Assembly: GCF_013002705.1 (NCBI RefSeq) | Contig: NZ_JABEND010000001.1 | Coordinates: forward strand, 62,001 to 126,000 | Direction of reading: 5' to 3' | DNA: 64,000 nucleotides | Source: Nakamurella aerolata | Lineage (GTDB): Bacteria; Actinomycetota; Actinomycetes; Mycobacteriales; Nakamurellaceae | Shown: positions 42,557 to 50,867 of the stretch, piece by piece | Layout of the letters: each line of letters opens with the position of its first letter | Numbering within the stretch: the first letter of the stretch is position 1 | Translations under genes and position numbers: made by a program | Notes under the pieces: model-generated | The model's database searches: none | Seen by the model: the letters and a program-made list of their open reading frames with translations, nothing else | Told to the model about the DNA's origin: nothing

Positions 42557-43746
42557 CAGGCCGGCTCGCCCCCTGGCCGGGAGGTAGCGGCGACCGGCGG
42601 GGCGGTGAGAGCGCTGAAAGCGTTGTCGCGGGCCGCGAATGCTGCCTTGTCGGCGGCGTGGATCTCGCTGGCGATCTCGGCCATTGCGATGCCACCGGCG
42701 CGCAGGTCGAGCTGGGAGCCGGTGGAGACCGCATCCACCCACTCGGCCGGCACCGCGGCGGCGCCGCCGAGCGCCCCGGCGATCGCCCCACCCATGGTGG
42801 CGATGGAGTCCGAGTCCCTGCCGTAATTGGTGGCACCCAGGATGCAGCCGGCAACATCTCCGTTGGTGGCCTTGAGGAAGCCGAGCGCCACCGGAAGTTC
42901 TTCGATGGACTTGAGCCGGCTGGGTCGGCGGGAGTCCTGCGCCGGGGTGCGGTACTGCTCGCCGACGGTGTCGAACGGCCGGATCGCTTCCCGCAACGGC
43001 GAAATCGCCTGCTGCCAATCGGTGCCGGGCTCGACGGACGCCAGTACCGCGGCGATGGCGTCGGCGGTGCCGTCCTTGGCCAGCGCGGTGACGGCGGCGA
43101 GCACGTCGTCGACGGTGGCGCCCGGCGCCATGGCGGCGGCGACGGCGGCGGCGAACACCGCGGCGGCCTCCCGTCCGTAGCTGGACTGGTGCGCGCCGGT
43201 GATCTCGATGGCCTCGGCGTAGGCGCCGGCCGGGTCGCCGGCGTTGGCGATCCCTACCGGTGCCATGTACATGGCCGCCCCGCAGTTCACCACGTTACCG
43301 ACACCCGCCTCGCGGGGGTCGTTGTGCCCGTAGTACAGCCTGGTGACCAACCACTTCTCGGCCAGGAAGACCCGCAGAATCGGTACGGTCTCGGTCTCCA
43401 GCTCGGGGATCCAGGTCTTGTCCGTCATCATCAACGGCACCAGGTCGCTGGCCATGTCGAATGCCGTCAAGTGCCTGCGGTGCTTGGCATACACCTTGAT
43501 CAACAGGTTGGTCATCAGGGTGTCGTCGGTGACGTGCCCGTCGCCCTTGTGATACGGCGACATTGGTTTTGCGGTGCGCCAGTCCTTCATGAAGTAGTCG
43601 ACGATGCCGGTCACCGGCCCGTCGTAGCGTTGCACGATCTCGGTGTGCGAACGACCCTCGGTGGCGCCGCCGATGGCGTCACCTACGGCGGCGGCAGAGA
43701 GGGCGCCGATAGCTTTGTCCTGCAACAGGTTTGCGGGGGATGTCAT
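42556..43746 (-). CDS. ADP-ribosylglycohydrolase family protein 1
   Basis: A 396-aa ARH-fold hydrolase. ALSAAAVGDAIGGATEG opens the fold. The first metal motif is GHVTDDTLMTNLLIKV (Thr-Asp-Asp-Thr) and the second is YGRDSDSIATMGGAIAGALG. NCGAAMYMAPVGIANAGD is also typical. All residues needed for a binuclear Mg2+ site seem present. It is only distantly similar to the adjacent long form, so the pair is unlikely to be a recent duplication. In the operon it follows the solute-binding protein gene after 93 bp that can form a small G+C hairpin. Confidence 0.87.
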   Translation of the reverse strand: MTSPANLLQDKAIGALSAAAVGDAIGGATEGRSHTEIVQRYDGPVTGIVDYFMKDWRTAKPMSPYHKGDGHVTDDTLMTNLLIKVYAKHRRHLTAFDMASDLVPLMMTDKTWIPELETETVPILRVFLAEKWLVTRLYYGHNDPREAGVGNVVNCGAAMYMAPVGIANAGDPAGAYAEAIEITGAHQSSYGREAAAVFAAAVAAAMAPGATVDDVLAAVTALAKDGTADAIAAVLASVEPGTDWQQAISPLREAIRPFDTVGEQYRTPAQDSRRPSRLKSIEELPVALGFLKATNGDVAGCILGATNYGRDSDSIATMGGAIAGALGGAAAVPAEWVDAVSTGSQLDLRAGGIAMAEIASEIHAADKAAFAARDNAFSALTAPPVAATSRPGGEPA

Positions 43747-43839
43747 GAGTTGCTTTCAGTGCGGTGCTGATCGTGGATCGGTGGTTGGGTGGGTGCTGGT
43801 GCGTGCGGGACGGCGCCGGTGGCCGGACGCCGGCGGTGG

Positions 43840-45153
43840 TCAGGACTTCCAGCCGTCGGTGAGCTCCTTGGTGAGTCCGGCCTCGTCGATCTCCCCGGCC
43901 AGGAACTTCTGGTAGGCAGGGGTGGCGTAGTTCTCCTTCCAGTCGGGGAACTGGTCGGCCTTGTTCCACGGGGCGTCGACCAGCTGGTCGGCCGCGGCGA
44001 GCATGGCGGGCCAGCCGTTGGCATCGCCGACGTTCTTGGCGACCAGGTCGGCGGCCGGTTTGGTGACCGGGATCAGCGAGTCGCCCTGCGCGATCGCGGC
44101 GAGATTCTTGGCCTGCATGTAGTACGCAATGAACTGGGCTGCCTGCGCCGGGTACTTGCTCTGCCTGGCCACCGACAGCGTCTGCGGATTGCTGGCCTGG
44201 TGCTGGTTGGTGCCCTTCAGCAAGGGCAGCATGGTCCAGTTGAATCCGTCGGGCGCTTCTTCCTGGATCTGGGTGGCGACGTAGTTGCCGGCCATCACCA
44301 TCGCGTATTTGCCGGCATAGAAGCCTTTGAGGGTGTCGGTCCCGGACAGGCTGGTGGAGTCGGCTGCCATGCTCTTGTCCTGCAGCATCTTCCGCAGCAG
44401 GCTGGGCACGGCGAGTTCTTTGTCGGTGATGGAGATCTTGGGTTTGGCCTCGTCGCCGGTGACGAAGGTGCCGTCGAAGCCGAGCGAGGTGCTCATGATG
44501 CCGGCGGTGGGCGACTTGAGGCCCCAGGCGAAGCCGCTGGTGCCGCCCTTGGTGAGCTTGTTGGCGTTGGCGTGCATGGCGTCCCAGGTCCACGGTGCGT
44601 CAGCGGTCGGTACCGCCACACCGGCGGCCTTGAGCAGGTCGGTGTTGGCGAAGACGGTGTACACCTGGGCGATGGTGGGCACCGCGGTGATCTTGCCGCC
44701 GTAGGTGACCGAGTCCCAGACCGATTGCGGTACCTGCTGTTTCAGATCGGCCGGGATCAGTGAGCTCAGGTCGGCCAGGTTGCCCTGCCGGGAGAACCCG
44801 GCGATGTCGGCGGCCTCGTCGTGAATGATGTCGGGCGCCTGCTTACCGGCGAACTGGGTGACCAGCTTGTCGTGCACCGAGTTCGGGTCGACCTTCTGCA
44901 CGGTCACCTGGATGTTCGGGTTGGCGGCGTTCCACGACGCCACGATGTCTTCGGTGGCTTTCACGGTTGCGTCCTGGAAGGCATAGGTGGAGAACGTCAG
45001 CGACACCTTCTGATCGGCGGCCAGCGACGACGGGGCGGGGGACTCACCGCCGGAGCCGCTACCGGAGCCGCTGACGCAGCCGGCCAGCAGGGTGAGCGCG
45101 GCCGCCGTCGAGCCCAGCATCAGGCTGGAGCGGGCAATTCGGGTACGGGTCAC
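43840..45153 (-). CDS. Carbohydrate ABC transporter solute-binding lipoprotein
   Basis: 437 aa from the GTG at 45153, with AGGAA 9 nt upstream. The signal peptide ends in lipobox LLAGC (Cys26), followed by a Gly/Ser spacer. The mature part is a family 1 sugar-binding protein: VSLTFSTYAFQDATVKATED, APDIIHDEAADIAGFS, AVPTIAQVYTVFANTDLLKA, WTWDAMHANANKL and YAMVMAGNYVATQ. It captures the substrate outside the membrane for the two permeases encoded just upstream. The ligand cannot be named. No ATPase gene is in the operon, so a shared MsiK-type ATPase is probable. Confidence 0.92.
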   Translation of the reverse strand: MTRTRIARSSLMLGSTAAALTLLAGCVSGSGSGSGGESPAPSSLAADQKVSLTFSTYAFQDATVKATEDIVASWNAANPNIQVTVQKVDPNSVHDKLVTQFAGKQAPDIIHDEAADIAGFSRQGNLADLSSLIPADLKQQVPQSVWDSVTYGGKITAVPTIAQVYTVFANTDLLKAAGVAVPTADAPWTWDAMHANANKLTKGGTSGFAWGLKSPTAGIMSTSLGFDGTFVTGDEAKPKISITDKELAVPSLLRKMLQDKSMAADSTSLSGTDTLKGFYAGKYAMVMAGNYVATQIQEEAPDGFNWTMLPLLKGTNQHQASNPQTLSVARQSKYPAQAAQFIAYYMQAKNLAAIAQGDSLIPVTKPAADLVAKNVGDANGWPAMLAAADQLVDAPWNKADQFPDWKENYATPAYQKFLAGEIDEAGLTKELTDGWKS

Positions 45154-45284
45154 GGCTGGAGTTCCTTTCCGGTGGTCGCCGGGCCGATGGCCGGGCGATG
45201 CGAGATTCGGCTGGGGCGCAACGGTTGTGGCGTCGGCACGATCGGGGTGAGGCACAGCGCTTGGCGTCCGGCACACATTCGGCA

Positions 45285-46190
45285 TCAACCCTTGACCGAT
45301 CCGGACATGATCCCGGCGACCAGCTTGCGTTGCGCGATCGAGAAGATGAGCAGGCTGGGCAGAGTGGTGAGCAGCGCCGTGGCCGCCAGCGGGCCGAGAT
45401 TGACCGAACCTTCGGCCCCGACGTAGCGGGCAAGCAGCAGCGGTGCGGTCTCCTTGGCCGGGTCGGTGATGATCACCAGCGCGAAGAAGAACTCGTTCCA
45501 GGCGGAGATGAACGCGAACATTCCGGTGGCAACGATCCCGGGCAGCAGCAGCGGAAACACCACCCTGGCAAGGATGTTCAGCTTGGAGGCGCCGTCCATG
45601 GCCGCGGCCTCCTCAAGCTCTTTGGGGATGGCCGACACGTACCCCATCAACATCCACAGGGTGAAGGGCAGCGCCCACACCACGTACACCACCACCAGTC
45701 CGGTCAGCGTGTTCAGCAACCCGAGGTTGTTGAGCAGTACGAAGACCGGGATCACGATGAGGATGAACGGGAAGATCTGGCTGACCAGGATCCAGCCGAC
45801 GCTGACCGTGCGCACCACGCTGCGCAGCCGTGCCAGCGCGTAGGCCGCCGGCATGGCGATCACCGTGGTGACCACGGCGGTGGACGCGGCCACGATCAGC
45901 GAGTTCAGCAGCGCCTGCGGCAGTTGGGTCTGCTCGAAGGCGATCCGGAAGTTCTCCGTCGTCCAGTCGACCGGGAACAACGTCGGGGTGAGCTTGGCCA
46001 GCTCCTGCGGCGACTTGAACGCTGTGGACAGCAGCCACAGCAACGGGAATCCGAGGAAGACGATGTAACCGACCAGCGCGACGTACTGGCCGAACCGCCC
46101 CCACAGGCGCAGCCAGTTGCGGCGGCGTGGGGCCGCGGGCGTGCGGCCGGCCTGCTTCCCAGTGGAGAGCTGCTCGCTGACGATGCTCAT
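45285..46190 (-). CDS. Carbohydrate ABC transporter permease (MalG type)
   Basis: 301 aa with six predicted membrane helices. The first is LVGYIVFLGFPLLWLLSTAF. The EAA loop that docks the ATPase is intact (ELEEAAAMDGASKLNILARVV). The C-terminus ends KLVAGIMSGSVKG, as is typical of MalG-like permeases. The ATG overlaps the MalF-type stop by 4 nt, so the two permeases are coupled. It is followed by 131 bp before the binding-protein gene. Confidence 0.93.
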   Translation of the reverse strand: MSIVSEQLSTGKQAGRTPAAPRRRNWLRLWGRFGQYVALVGYIVFLGFPLLWLLSTAFKSPQELAKLTPTLFPVDWTTENFRIAFEQTQLPQALLNSLIVAASTAVVTTVIAMPAAYALARLRSVVRTVSVGWILVSQIFPFILIVIPVFVLLNNLGLLNTLTGLVVVYVVWALPFTLWMLMGYVSAIPKELEEAAAMDGASKLNILARVVFPLLLPGIVATGMFAFISAWNEFFFALVIITDPAKETAPLLLARYVGAEGSVNLGPLAATALLTTLPSLLIFSIAQRKLVAGIMSGSVKG

Positions 46191-47137
46191 TGCGATTGCC
46201 TCATCTGCCGCCACAGGTACACGCCCATGATGGCGAGGACAACGACCACCATGGCGTTGCCGAGCGCCGAGGCGTAGCCGAAGTTGCCGGACTGGAAGGC
46301 CGCGTTGTACGCGAACAGCATCGGCAACATGGTGCGGCCACCGGGGCCGCCCTCGGTGAGCACATAGACAAGGCCGAAAGAGTTGAAGTTCCAGACGAAA
46401 TCGAGGCTGGTGATGGCCACCACCACCGGGCGGATCGCCGGCCAGGTGACCGTCCGGAAACGCGTCCAAGCGCCGGCCCCGTCCAGCGCCGCGGCCTCGT
46501 GCAGATCGGCCGAGACGTTCTGCAGCCCGGCGAGCAGTGCGATGGTGGTCTGCGGCATCCCCGCCCAGACCCCGACCACGATGACCGCGGGCAATGCCAT
46601 CGAAAAGTCGCCGAGCCAGTTGATGTTGCGGTCGGTGATGTTCAGACCCTGCAGCGCGGCGTTCAGAATCCCGCCGTCGGGCGCATAGATCAGTTTCCAC
46701 AGGATCGCCACGATCACCGACGGCATCGCCCACGGCACCAGCGCCAGTGGCCGGACCAGCCACTGCAGCCGCAGGCCGGCGTTCAGCAGTAGTGCAAGGC
46801 CGAGCGCCAGCAGGAACTGCAGAATGGTGACGCTGAACGCCCAGATCAACCCGATCTTGAACGACTGCCAGAACAGGTTGTCCTGGAACAGTTGTCGGTA
46901 GTTCTCCAGCCCGTTGAAGCGGTACTGGACGTCGAAGCCGGCCTTGGCATCGGTAAATCCCAGCCAGATGCCGTTGAGCAGCGGGTAGACGCTGAACAGC
47001 ACAACCGGGAGCAGGCTGGGCAGCAGCAGGAACCAGGTGCTGCGGCCACCGATTCCGCCGCTGCTGCGGCGCTTTCGACCCGGCGGCGGTTGCGGTGCTG
47101 CCGGTGCGCCAGCTGGTGACGCAACGGAGGTCTGCAT
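46187..47137 (-). CDS. Carbohydrate ABC transporter permease (MalF type)
   Basis: 316 aa from the ATG at 47137, preceded by GGGAG at 7-8 nt; a longer open frame upstream is not used because it would cross the operator. Six membrane helices are visible, from WFLLLPSLLPVVLFSVYPLL to AMVVVVLAIMGVYLW. The EAA motif is LHEAAALDGAGAWTRFRTVTWP. A ~35-residue basic, Pro-rich cytoplasmic N-terminus precedes helix 1. It is the first gene of the operon, next to the LacI-type operator. Confidence 0.93.
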   Translation of the reverse strand: MQTSVASPAGAPAAPQPPPGRKRRSSGGIGGRSTWFLLLPSLLPVVLFSVYPLLNGIWLGFTDAKAGFDVQYRFNGLENYRQLFQDNLFWQSFKIGLIWAFSVTILQFLLALGLALLLNAGLRLQWLVRPLALVPWAMPSVIVAILWKLIYAPDGGILNAALQGLNITDRNINWLGDFSMALPAVIVVGVWAGMPQTTIALLAGLQNVSADLHEAAALDGAGAWTRFRTVTWPAIRPVVVAITSLDFVWNFNSFGLVYVLTEGGPGGRTMLPMLFAYNAAFQSGNFGYASALGNAMVVVVLAIMGVYLWRQMRQSQ

Positions 47138-47182
47138 CGACTCCCTGTCCTCATCCGGATCGGCGCTCGCGTCGCCCGTGCC

Positions 47183-47194
47183 GTAAACGTTTAC
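47183..47194. promoter_or_regulatory. LacI-family operator palindrome GTAAACGTTTAC
   Basis: A perfect 12-bp palindrome with the central CG and flanking AAA/TTT typical of LacI/GalR operators. It lies 45 bp before the first permease gene and 13 bp before the divergent DUF456 gene. TACAGT on the plus strand (47192-47197) and TACTGT on the minus strand (47193-47198) are -10-like hexamers that overlap it, so a bound repressor would cover both promoters. Confidence 0.8.
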
Positions 47195-47207
47195 AGTACG
47201 GCCGATC

Positions 47208-47744
47208 GTGCCTGTCGCCGACGCCACTGTCAAGCACTCGGGCACACTGCCACCCGTGACTGGGACAGAACTGACGGTGGTGGTCGGCGTGGTGATGCTG
47301 CTCGGCCTGCTCGGCGTTGCGGTCCCGCTGCTGCCCGGCCTTGCCCTGATTGCGGCTGCCGCATTGTGGTGGACGCTGGCCGACGGCCCCTCGGCCGGAC
47401 ACTGGGTGGTGTTTGCGGTGATCGTCGTGGTCTGGGGCGTCGGCTTCGCGCTGAAGTACGCGGTACCGGCCAAACGCACCACCGCTTCCGGTGCTGTCGG
47501 CAGCTCGCTGCTGTTGGCGGCGCTGCTCGGAGTGGTGGGGCTGTTCGTCATCCCGGTGATCGGTGCGCCCGTAGGGTTCGTGCTCGGCATCTATCTGGCC
47601 GAACTGCGACGGCAGCGCTCGTCCGGGGCGGCGTGGCGCAGCACCAAGGCTGCTCTCACCGGGATAGCCCTCGGCATGCTGATCGAGTTCTGCGCCGGCG
47701 CGTTGATGATCGGCGTGTGGGTGCTCGGGCTGATCCTGGTGTGA
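47208..47744 (+). CDS. DUF456 integral membrane protein
   Basis: 178 aa, GTG start at 47208; a GTG at 47256 is an alternative that would begin directly before the first helix. Four or five hydrophobic segments cover most of the protein (LTVVVGVVMLLGLLGVAVPL, WVVFAVIVVVWGVGFAL, SSLLLAALLGVVGLFVIPVI, GIALGMLIEFCAGALMIGVW). The GxxxGxxxP-rich pattern and the conserved PVIGAPVGFVLGIYLAEL fit DUF456, a family of unknown function. Its promoter region is shared with the LacI-controlled operon. Confidence 0.8.
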   Translation: MPVADATVKHSGTLPPVTGTELTVVVGVVMLLGLLGVAVPLLPGLALIAAAALWWTLADGPSAGHWVVFAVIVVVWGVGFALKYAVPAKRTTASGAVGSSLLLAALLGVVGLFVIPVIGAPVGFVLGIYLAELRRQRSSGAAWRSTKAALTGIALGMLIEFCAGALMIGVWVLGLILV

Positions 47745-47798
47745 GCCCACCGGTTCGGCGATCCGGCGTTGCCTACCAGGCTGCCGAGCGACAGCCGG

Positions 47799-47804
47799 GA
47801 TACT
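47799..47804 (+). promoter_or_regulatory. -10-like GATACT, leaderless promoter of the penicillin-binding lipoprotein
   Basis: GATACT is 6 nt before the GTG at 47811. Confidence 0.45.
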
Positions 47805-47810
47805 GGGCGG

Positions 47811-49709
47811 GTGTCGATCCTGCCTACCGCCGCTGCCTCGCCGGCACGGCGGCATGTCCGTCGCCGCCGGACCGGCGCGCTGCTGGCGGCGCTGTCGGTG
47901 GCGCTGCTGACCGCACTGACGGCGTGCACCTCGACCCCGGCACCGGACAACAAGACGCCCGACCCGATCGCCCCGATGCAGCAGTTCATCACCCACCTGC
48001 AGGCCGGCGAGATCGACGCCGCCGCAGCCATGACGTCCGACCCCGGTGCGGCACAGCAGCAGCTGCAACGGGTGACGGACGATCTGGCCGCCAAAGAAGT
48101 GCAGGTGCAGCCGGGCGTCATCGACCGCCGCAGCGACGACGTGGCGGTGACGGCGGTGCGGTACACCTGGCAGCTGCCCACGGCGGGCTCCTGGAGTTAC
48201 GACGACAGCTGGACCTGGCGGCGATCAGGCACCGGTGTCAAGGCCGACTGGATCCTGGAGTGGGCGCCGACGGTGATCCACCCGCAACTCGGTGCGCAGC
48301 AGAGCATCGGGCTGCGGGTCGATGAGGCCGACGCCGGGATCCTGGTCGACCGCAACAACCGACAACTGGTGGCGCCGGTCAAGGTGTACTCGGTGCAGGC
48401 CAAGCGTTCTGCGATCAAGGACGTGCCTGGTACCGCCGCTGCGCTGGTGGCGCTGCTGCGCGGCTACGACAAGACACTCGACGCCAAGACCATCGCCGAC
48501 GGGATCGGCAAGGCCGACCCGTCCATCGGGTACACCGTGATCAACCTGCGGGAGCCGGAGTTCGCTCAGGTCCGCCCGAAGCTGGAGTCGATCGCCGGGC
48601 TGTCTTTCCCGTCACAGCTGCGAAACCTCGGGCCCAGCAAGAACTTTGCCAGGACGGTGCTGGCACAGGCGGAGCCGGTGGCGGCCAAGCTGGCCAACGG
48701 CAGCGCGGGGTGGAAGATCGTCTCGATGGATTCCACCGGGGCGGCGGTGAAGACACTGTCCCAGCGCGCCGGCGAGAAGGGCAGCAAAGTCACGCTGACG
48801 CTTGACATTCCGACGCAGCAGGCGGCGGAGCAGGCCATCGCCGGCATCAAGGAGCCGGCCGTGATCGTGGCGATCCAGCCGTCCAGCGGCGACATCCTCG
48901 CGGTGGCGCAGAACGAACCGGCCGACGTACAGGGTGCGATAGCGCTGACCGGGCGATATCCGCCGGGGTCGACCTTCAAGATCGTCACCGCGACGGCCGC
49001 GGTCGACACCCTGTCGGCCACCGCCGACACCGTGCTGCCGTGCCCTGGGCAGTGGACGGTGAACTCCCAGGTGATCCGTAACGAGGGTTTCGAGCTGGGT
49101 GACGTGCCGATGCGGCTGGCCTTCGCCAAATCGTGCAACACCACCTTCGCCGAGTTGGCCAGCAAGATGCCCGACCCGGCGCTGCCGGACACCGCCAAGC
49201 AGTACGGCATCGGCCTCGACTTCGTGATCCCCGGCATCACCACGCTCACCGGCTCGATCCCGATGCCCGCCAACATCAATCAGCGCGCCGAAGCCGGCTT
49301 CGGCCAGGGCCGTGACCTGGTGACGCCGTTCTCGGCGGCGCTGATGGCGGCCACCGCCGCGACCGGGAACATGCCGGTGCCCACCCTGATCCGCGGACAG
49401 AAAACCACGGTGGATCAAAAGGTTCCGCCGCGCAGCCCCGCCGCAAGGCAAACCGTCAACTCGCTGATGCGCGCCGTGGTGACCGACGGCACCGCCACCC
49501 TGCTGTCCGCCGACGGCACCGCCGCCCAGCCGGTCTTCGCCAAGACCGGCACCGCCGAGTACGGCGAGAAGGGCAAGATCAAGGCGCACGCCTGGACCGT
49601 CGGCTTCCGCGGCGATCTCGCCTTCTCCGCGCTGATCGTCGGTGGCGACACCTCCAAGCGCACCAACGAAGTGCTGCACCAGTTCCTCGCCAAGGTGCCC
49701 GCGTCCTAA
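47811..49709 (+). CDS. Class B penicillin-binding lipoprotein (peptidoglycan transpeptidase)
   Basis: 632 aa from the GTG at 47811. An Arg-rich N-region and lipobox LTAC lead into a MecA_N/NTF2-like domain ([20 protein letters not shown]), a linker/dimerisation region and a C-terminal transpeptidase domain. The active-site motifs are Ser387-Thr-Phe-Lys390 (PPGSTFKIV), Ser441-Cys-Asn443 (AKSCNTTF) and Lys578-Thr-Gly ([10 protein letters not shown]). M. tuberculosis Rv2864c has this architecture and lies in the same neighbourhood as ispG and map. It cross-links peptidoglycan outside the membrane. Confidence 0.94.
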   Translation: MSILPTAAASPARRHVRRRRTGALLAALSVALLTALTACTSTPAPDNKTPDPIAPMQQFITHLQAGEIDAAAAMTSDPGAAQQQLQRVTDDLAAKEVQVQPGVIDRRSDDVAVTAVRYTWQLPTAGSWSYDDSWTWRRSGTGVKADWILEWAPTVIHPQLGAQQSIGLRVDEADAGILVDRNNRQLVAPVKVYSVQAKRSAIKDVPGTAAALVALLRGYDKTLDAKTIADGIGKADPSIGYTVINLREPEFAQVRPKLESIAGLSFPSQLRNLGPSKNFARTVLAQAEPVAAKLANGSAGWKIVSMDSTGAAVKTLSQRAGEKGSKVTLTLDIPTQQAAEQAIAGIKEPAVIVAIQPSSGDILAVAQNEPADVQGAIALTGRYPPGSTFKIVTATAAVDTLSATADTVLPCPGQWTVNSQVIRNEGFELGDVPMRLAFAKSCNTTFAELASKMPDPALPDTAKQYGIGLDFVIPGITTLTGSIPMPANINQRAEAGFGQGRDLVTPFSAALMAATAATGNMPVPTLIRGQKTTVDQKVPPRSPAARQTVNSLMRAVVTDGTATLLSADGTAAQPVFAKTGTAEYGEKGKIKAHAWTVGFRGDLAFSALIVGGDTSKRTNEVLHQFLAKVPAS

Positions 49710-49852
49710 GTCGCGCGCTCGAAGCCGGCCAGCAATCGGATGGTCGGCAGGTTCACCAGGAAGACGCCCAGATAACCGACACCCGCGACCGCCCAGATCC
49801 AGCGGTGACGCGGGCACGCAGGACAGGCCCGGCGCCGCCGCCGGTCTCGCCG
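49706..49852 (-). CDS. Possible small membrane protein, start unresolved
   Basis: A minus-strand frame ending at TAG (49706) reads [20 protein letters not shown], then [19 protein letters not shown]. That gives a convincing single membrane helix after a Cys-Pro-x-Cys and basic segment. It overlaps the stop of the lipoprotein gene by 4 nt, in a 166-bp gap otherwise empty. No ATG or GTG is found in frame, so the start may be a rare codon or the frame may be a relic. The upstream end given here is arbitrary. Confidence 0.25.
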   Translation of the reverse strand, partial: RRDRRRRRACPACPRHRWIWAVAGVGYLGVFLVNLPTIRLLAGFERAT

Positions 49853-49862
49853 CTGACTTGCG

Positions 49863-49868
49863 TAGGGT
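49863..49868 (+). promoter_or_regulatory. -10 box TAGGGT, leaderless map promoter
   Basis: TAGGGT lies 7 nt before the GTG at 49876 and supports that start against a longer open frame. Confidence 0.5.
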
Positions 49869-49875
49869 CGCTGGG

Positions 49876-50742
49876 GTGAGTCGTCAACCCGTTGCAGCCG
49901 GTGTCGTCGGGCCGTTGCGCCAGGTGCCGGCGAAGATCGCCCGGCCCGAATACGTCAGGAAGAAGGGGCCGACGCGGTCAACCGGCGGCGACGTCCAGAC
50001 GCCGGAAACCGTGGAGAAGATGCGGGTGGCCGGGCGGATTGCGGCCAATGCGATGGCGGCGGCGGGCGCGGCGGTAGCGCCGGGCGTGAGCACCGACCAA
50101 CTGGACGCGATCGTGCACGAGTACCTGCTGGACAACGGTGCCTACCCGTCCACTCTTGGCTACCGAGGTTTCCCGAAGTCGTGCTGCACCTCGCTGAACG
50201 AGGTGATCTGCCACGGCATCCCGTCGTCCACCGTGATCGAGGACGGCGACATCGTGAAGATCGACGTCACCGCCTACCTCGACGGCGTGCACGGCGACAA
50301 CTGCGCCACCTACCTCGCCGGCGAGGTGGCTGAGCCGGTGCGGCTGCTCACCGAACGCACCGAGCAGGCGCTGCAGCGGGCGATCAAGGCGGTCCGCCCC
50401 GGCCGGCAGCTCAACGTGATCGGCAGGGTGATCGACACTTACGCGCGGCGGTTCGGCTACGGCGTTGTCCGCGACTACACCGGCCACGGTATCGCCGACA
50501 CCTTCCATTCCGGCCTGGTGATTCTGCACTACGACGACCCGACATCCGCTGTGGGGCAACGCATCATCGAGCCGGGCATGACGTTCACCATCGAGCCGAT
50601 GATCACCCTCGGCGGCGTCGACTGGGAACTGTGGAGCGATGGCTGGACGGTGACAACCAAAGACCTCTCGTGGTGCGCGCAGTTCGAGCACACGCTGGTG
50701 GTCACCGACACCAGCGCCGAGATCCTCACCCTGCCGGGCTGA
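49876..50742 (+). CDS. map: Type I methionine aminopeptidase
   Basis: 288 aa from the GTG at 49876. An N-terminal extension of ~40 residues ([20 protein letters not shown]), with the SH3-type binding-like PxxP features seen in the mycobacterial MapB, precedes the pita-bread fold. Motifs are [49 protein letters not shown], the ligand His in [14 protein letters not shown], and [10 protein letters not shown]. It removes the initiator Met from new proteins. The position near the penicillin-binding lipoprotein and mtr follows the Rv2855-Rv2864c region. Confidence 0.95.
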   Translation: MSRQPVAAGVVGPLRQVPAKIARPEYVRKKGPTRSTGGDVQTPETVEKMRVAGRIAANAMAAAGAAVAPGVSTDQLDAIVHEYLLDNGAYPSTLGYRGFPKSCCTSLNEVICHGIPSSTVIEDGDIVKIDVTAYLDGVHGDNCATYLAGEVAEPVRLLTERTEQALQRAIKAVRPGRQLNVIGRVIDTYARRFGYGVVRDYTGHGIADTFHSGLVILHYDDPTSAVGQRIIEPGMTFTIEPMITLGGVDWELWSDGWTVTTKDLSWCAQFEHTLVVTDTSAEILTLPG

Positions 50743-50867
50743 TCAGCAGTGGCCGCCGGGGGCGGTCGGCAAGTTTCGACCCGAGCTGCCTCCAGTGCGC
50801 CGGAAACCGCGAAAATGCCGGGAGTCGCGACATTGGAGGCAGCTCAGGTACAAGCGCGGCCGCGCAC

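Noticed and set aside
45288-47590. Longer starts for the binding protein and both permeases
   Set aside because: They add Arg/Pro-rich non-homologous residues, run across neighbouring genes or the LacI operator, and lack ribosome-binding sites; the internal starts have them or overlap the upstream stop.
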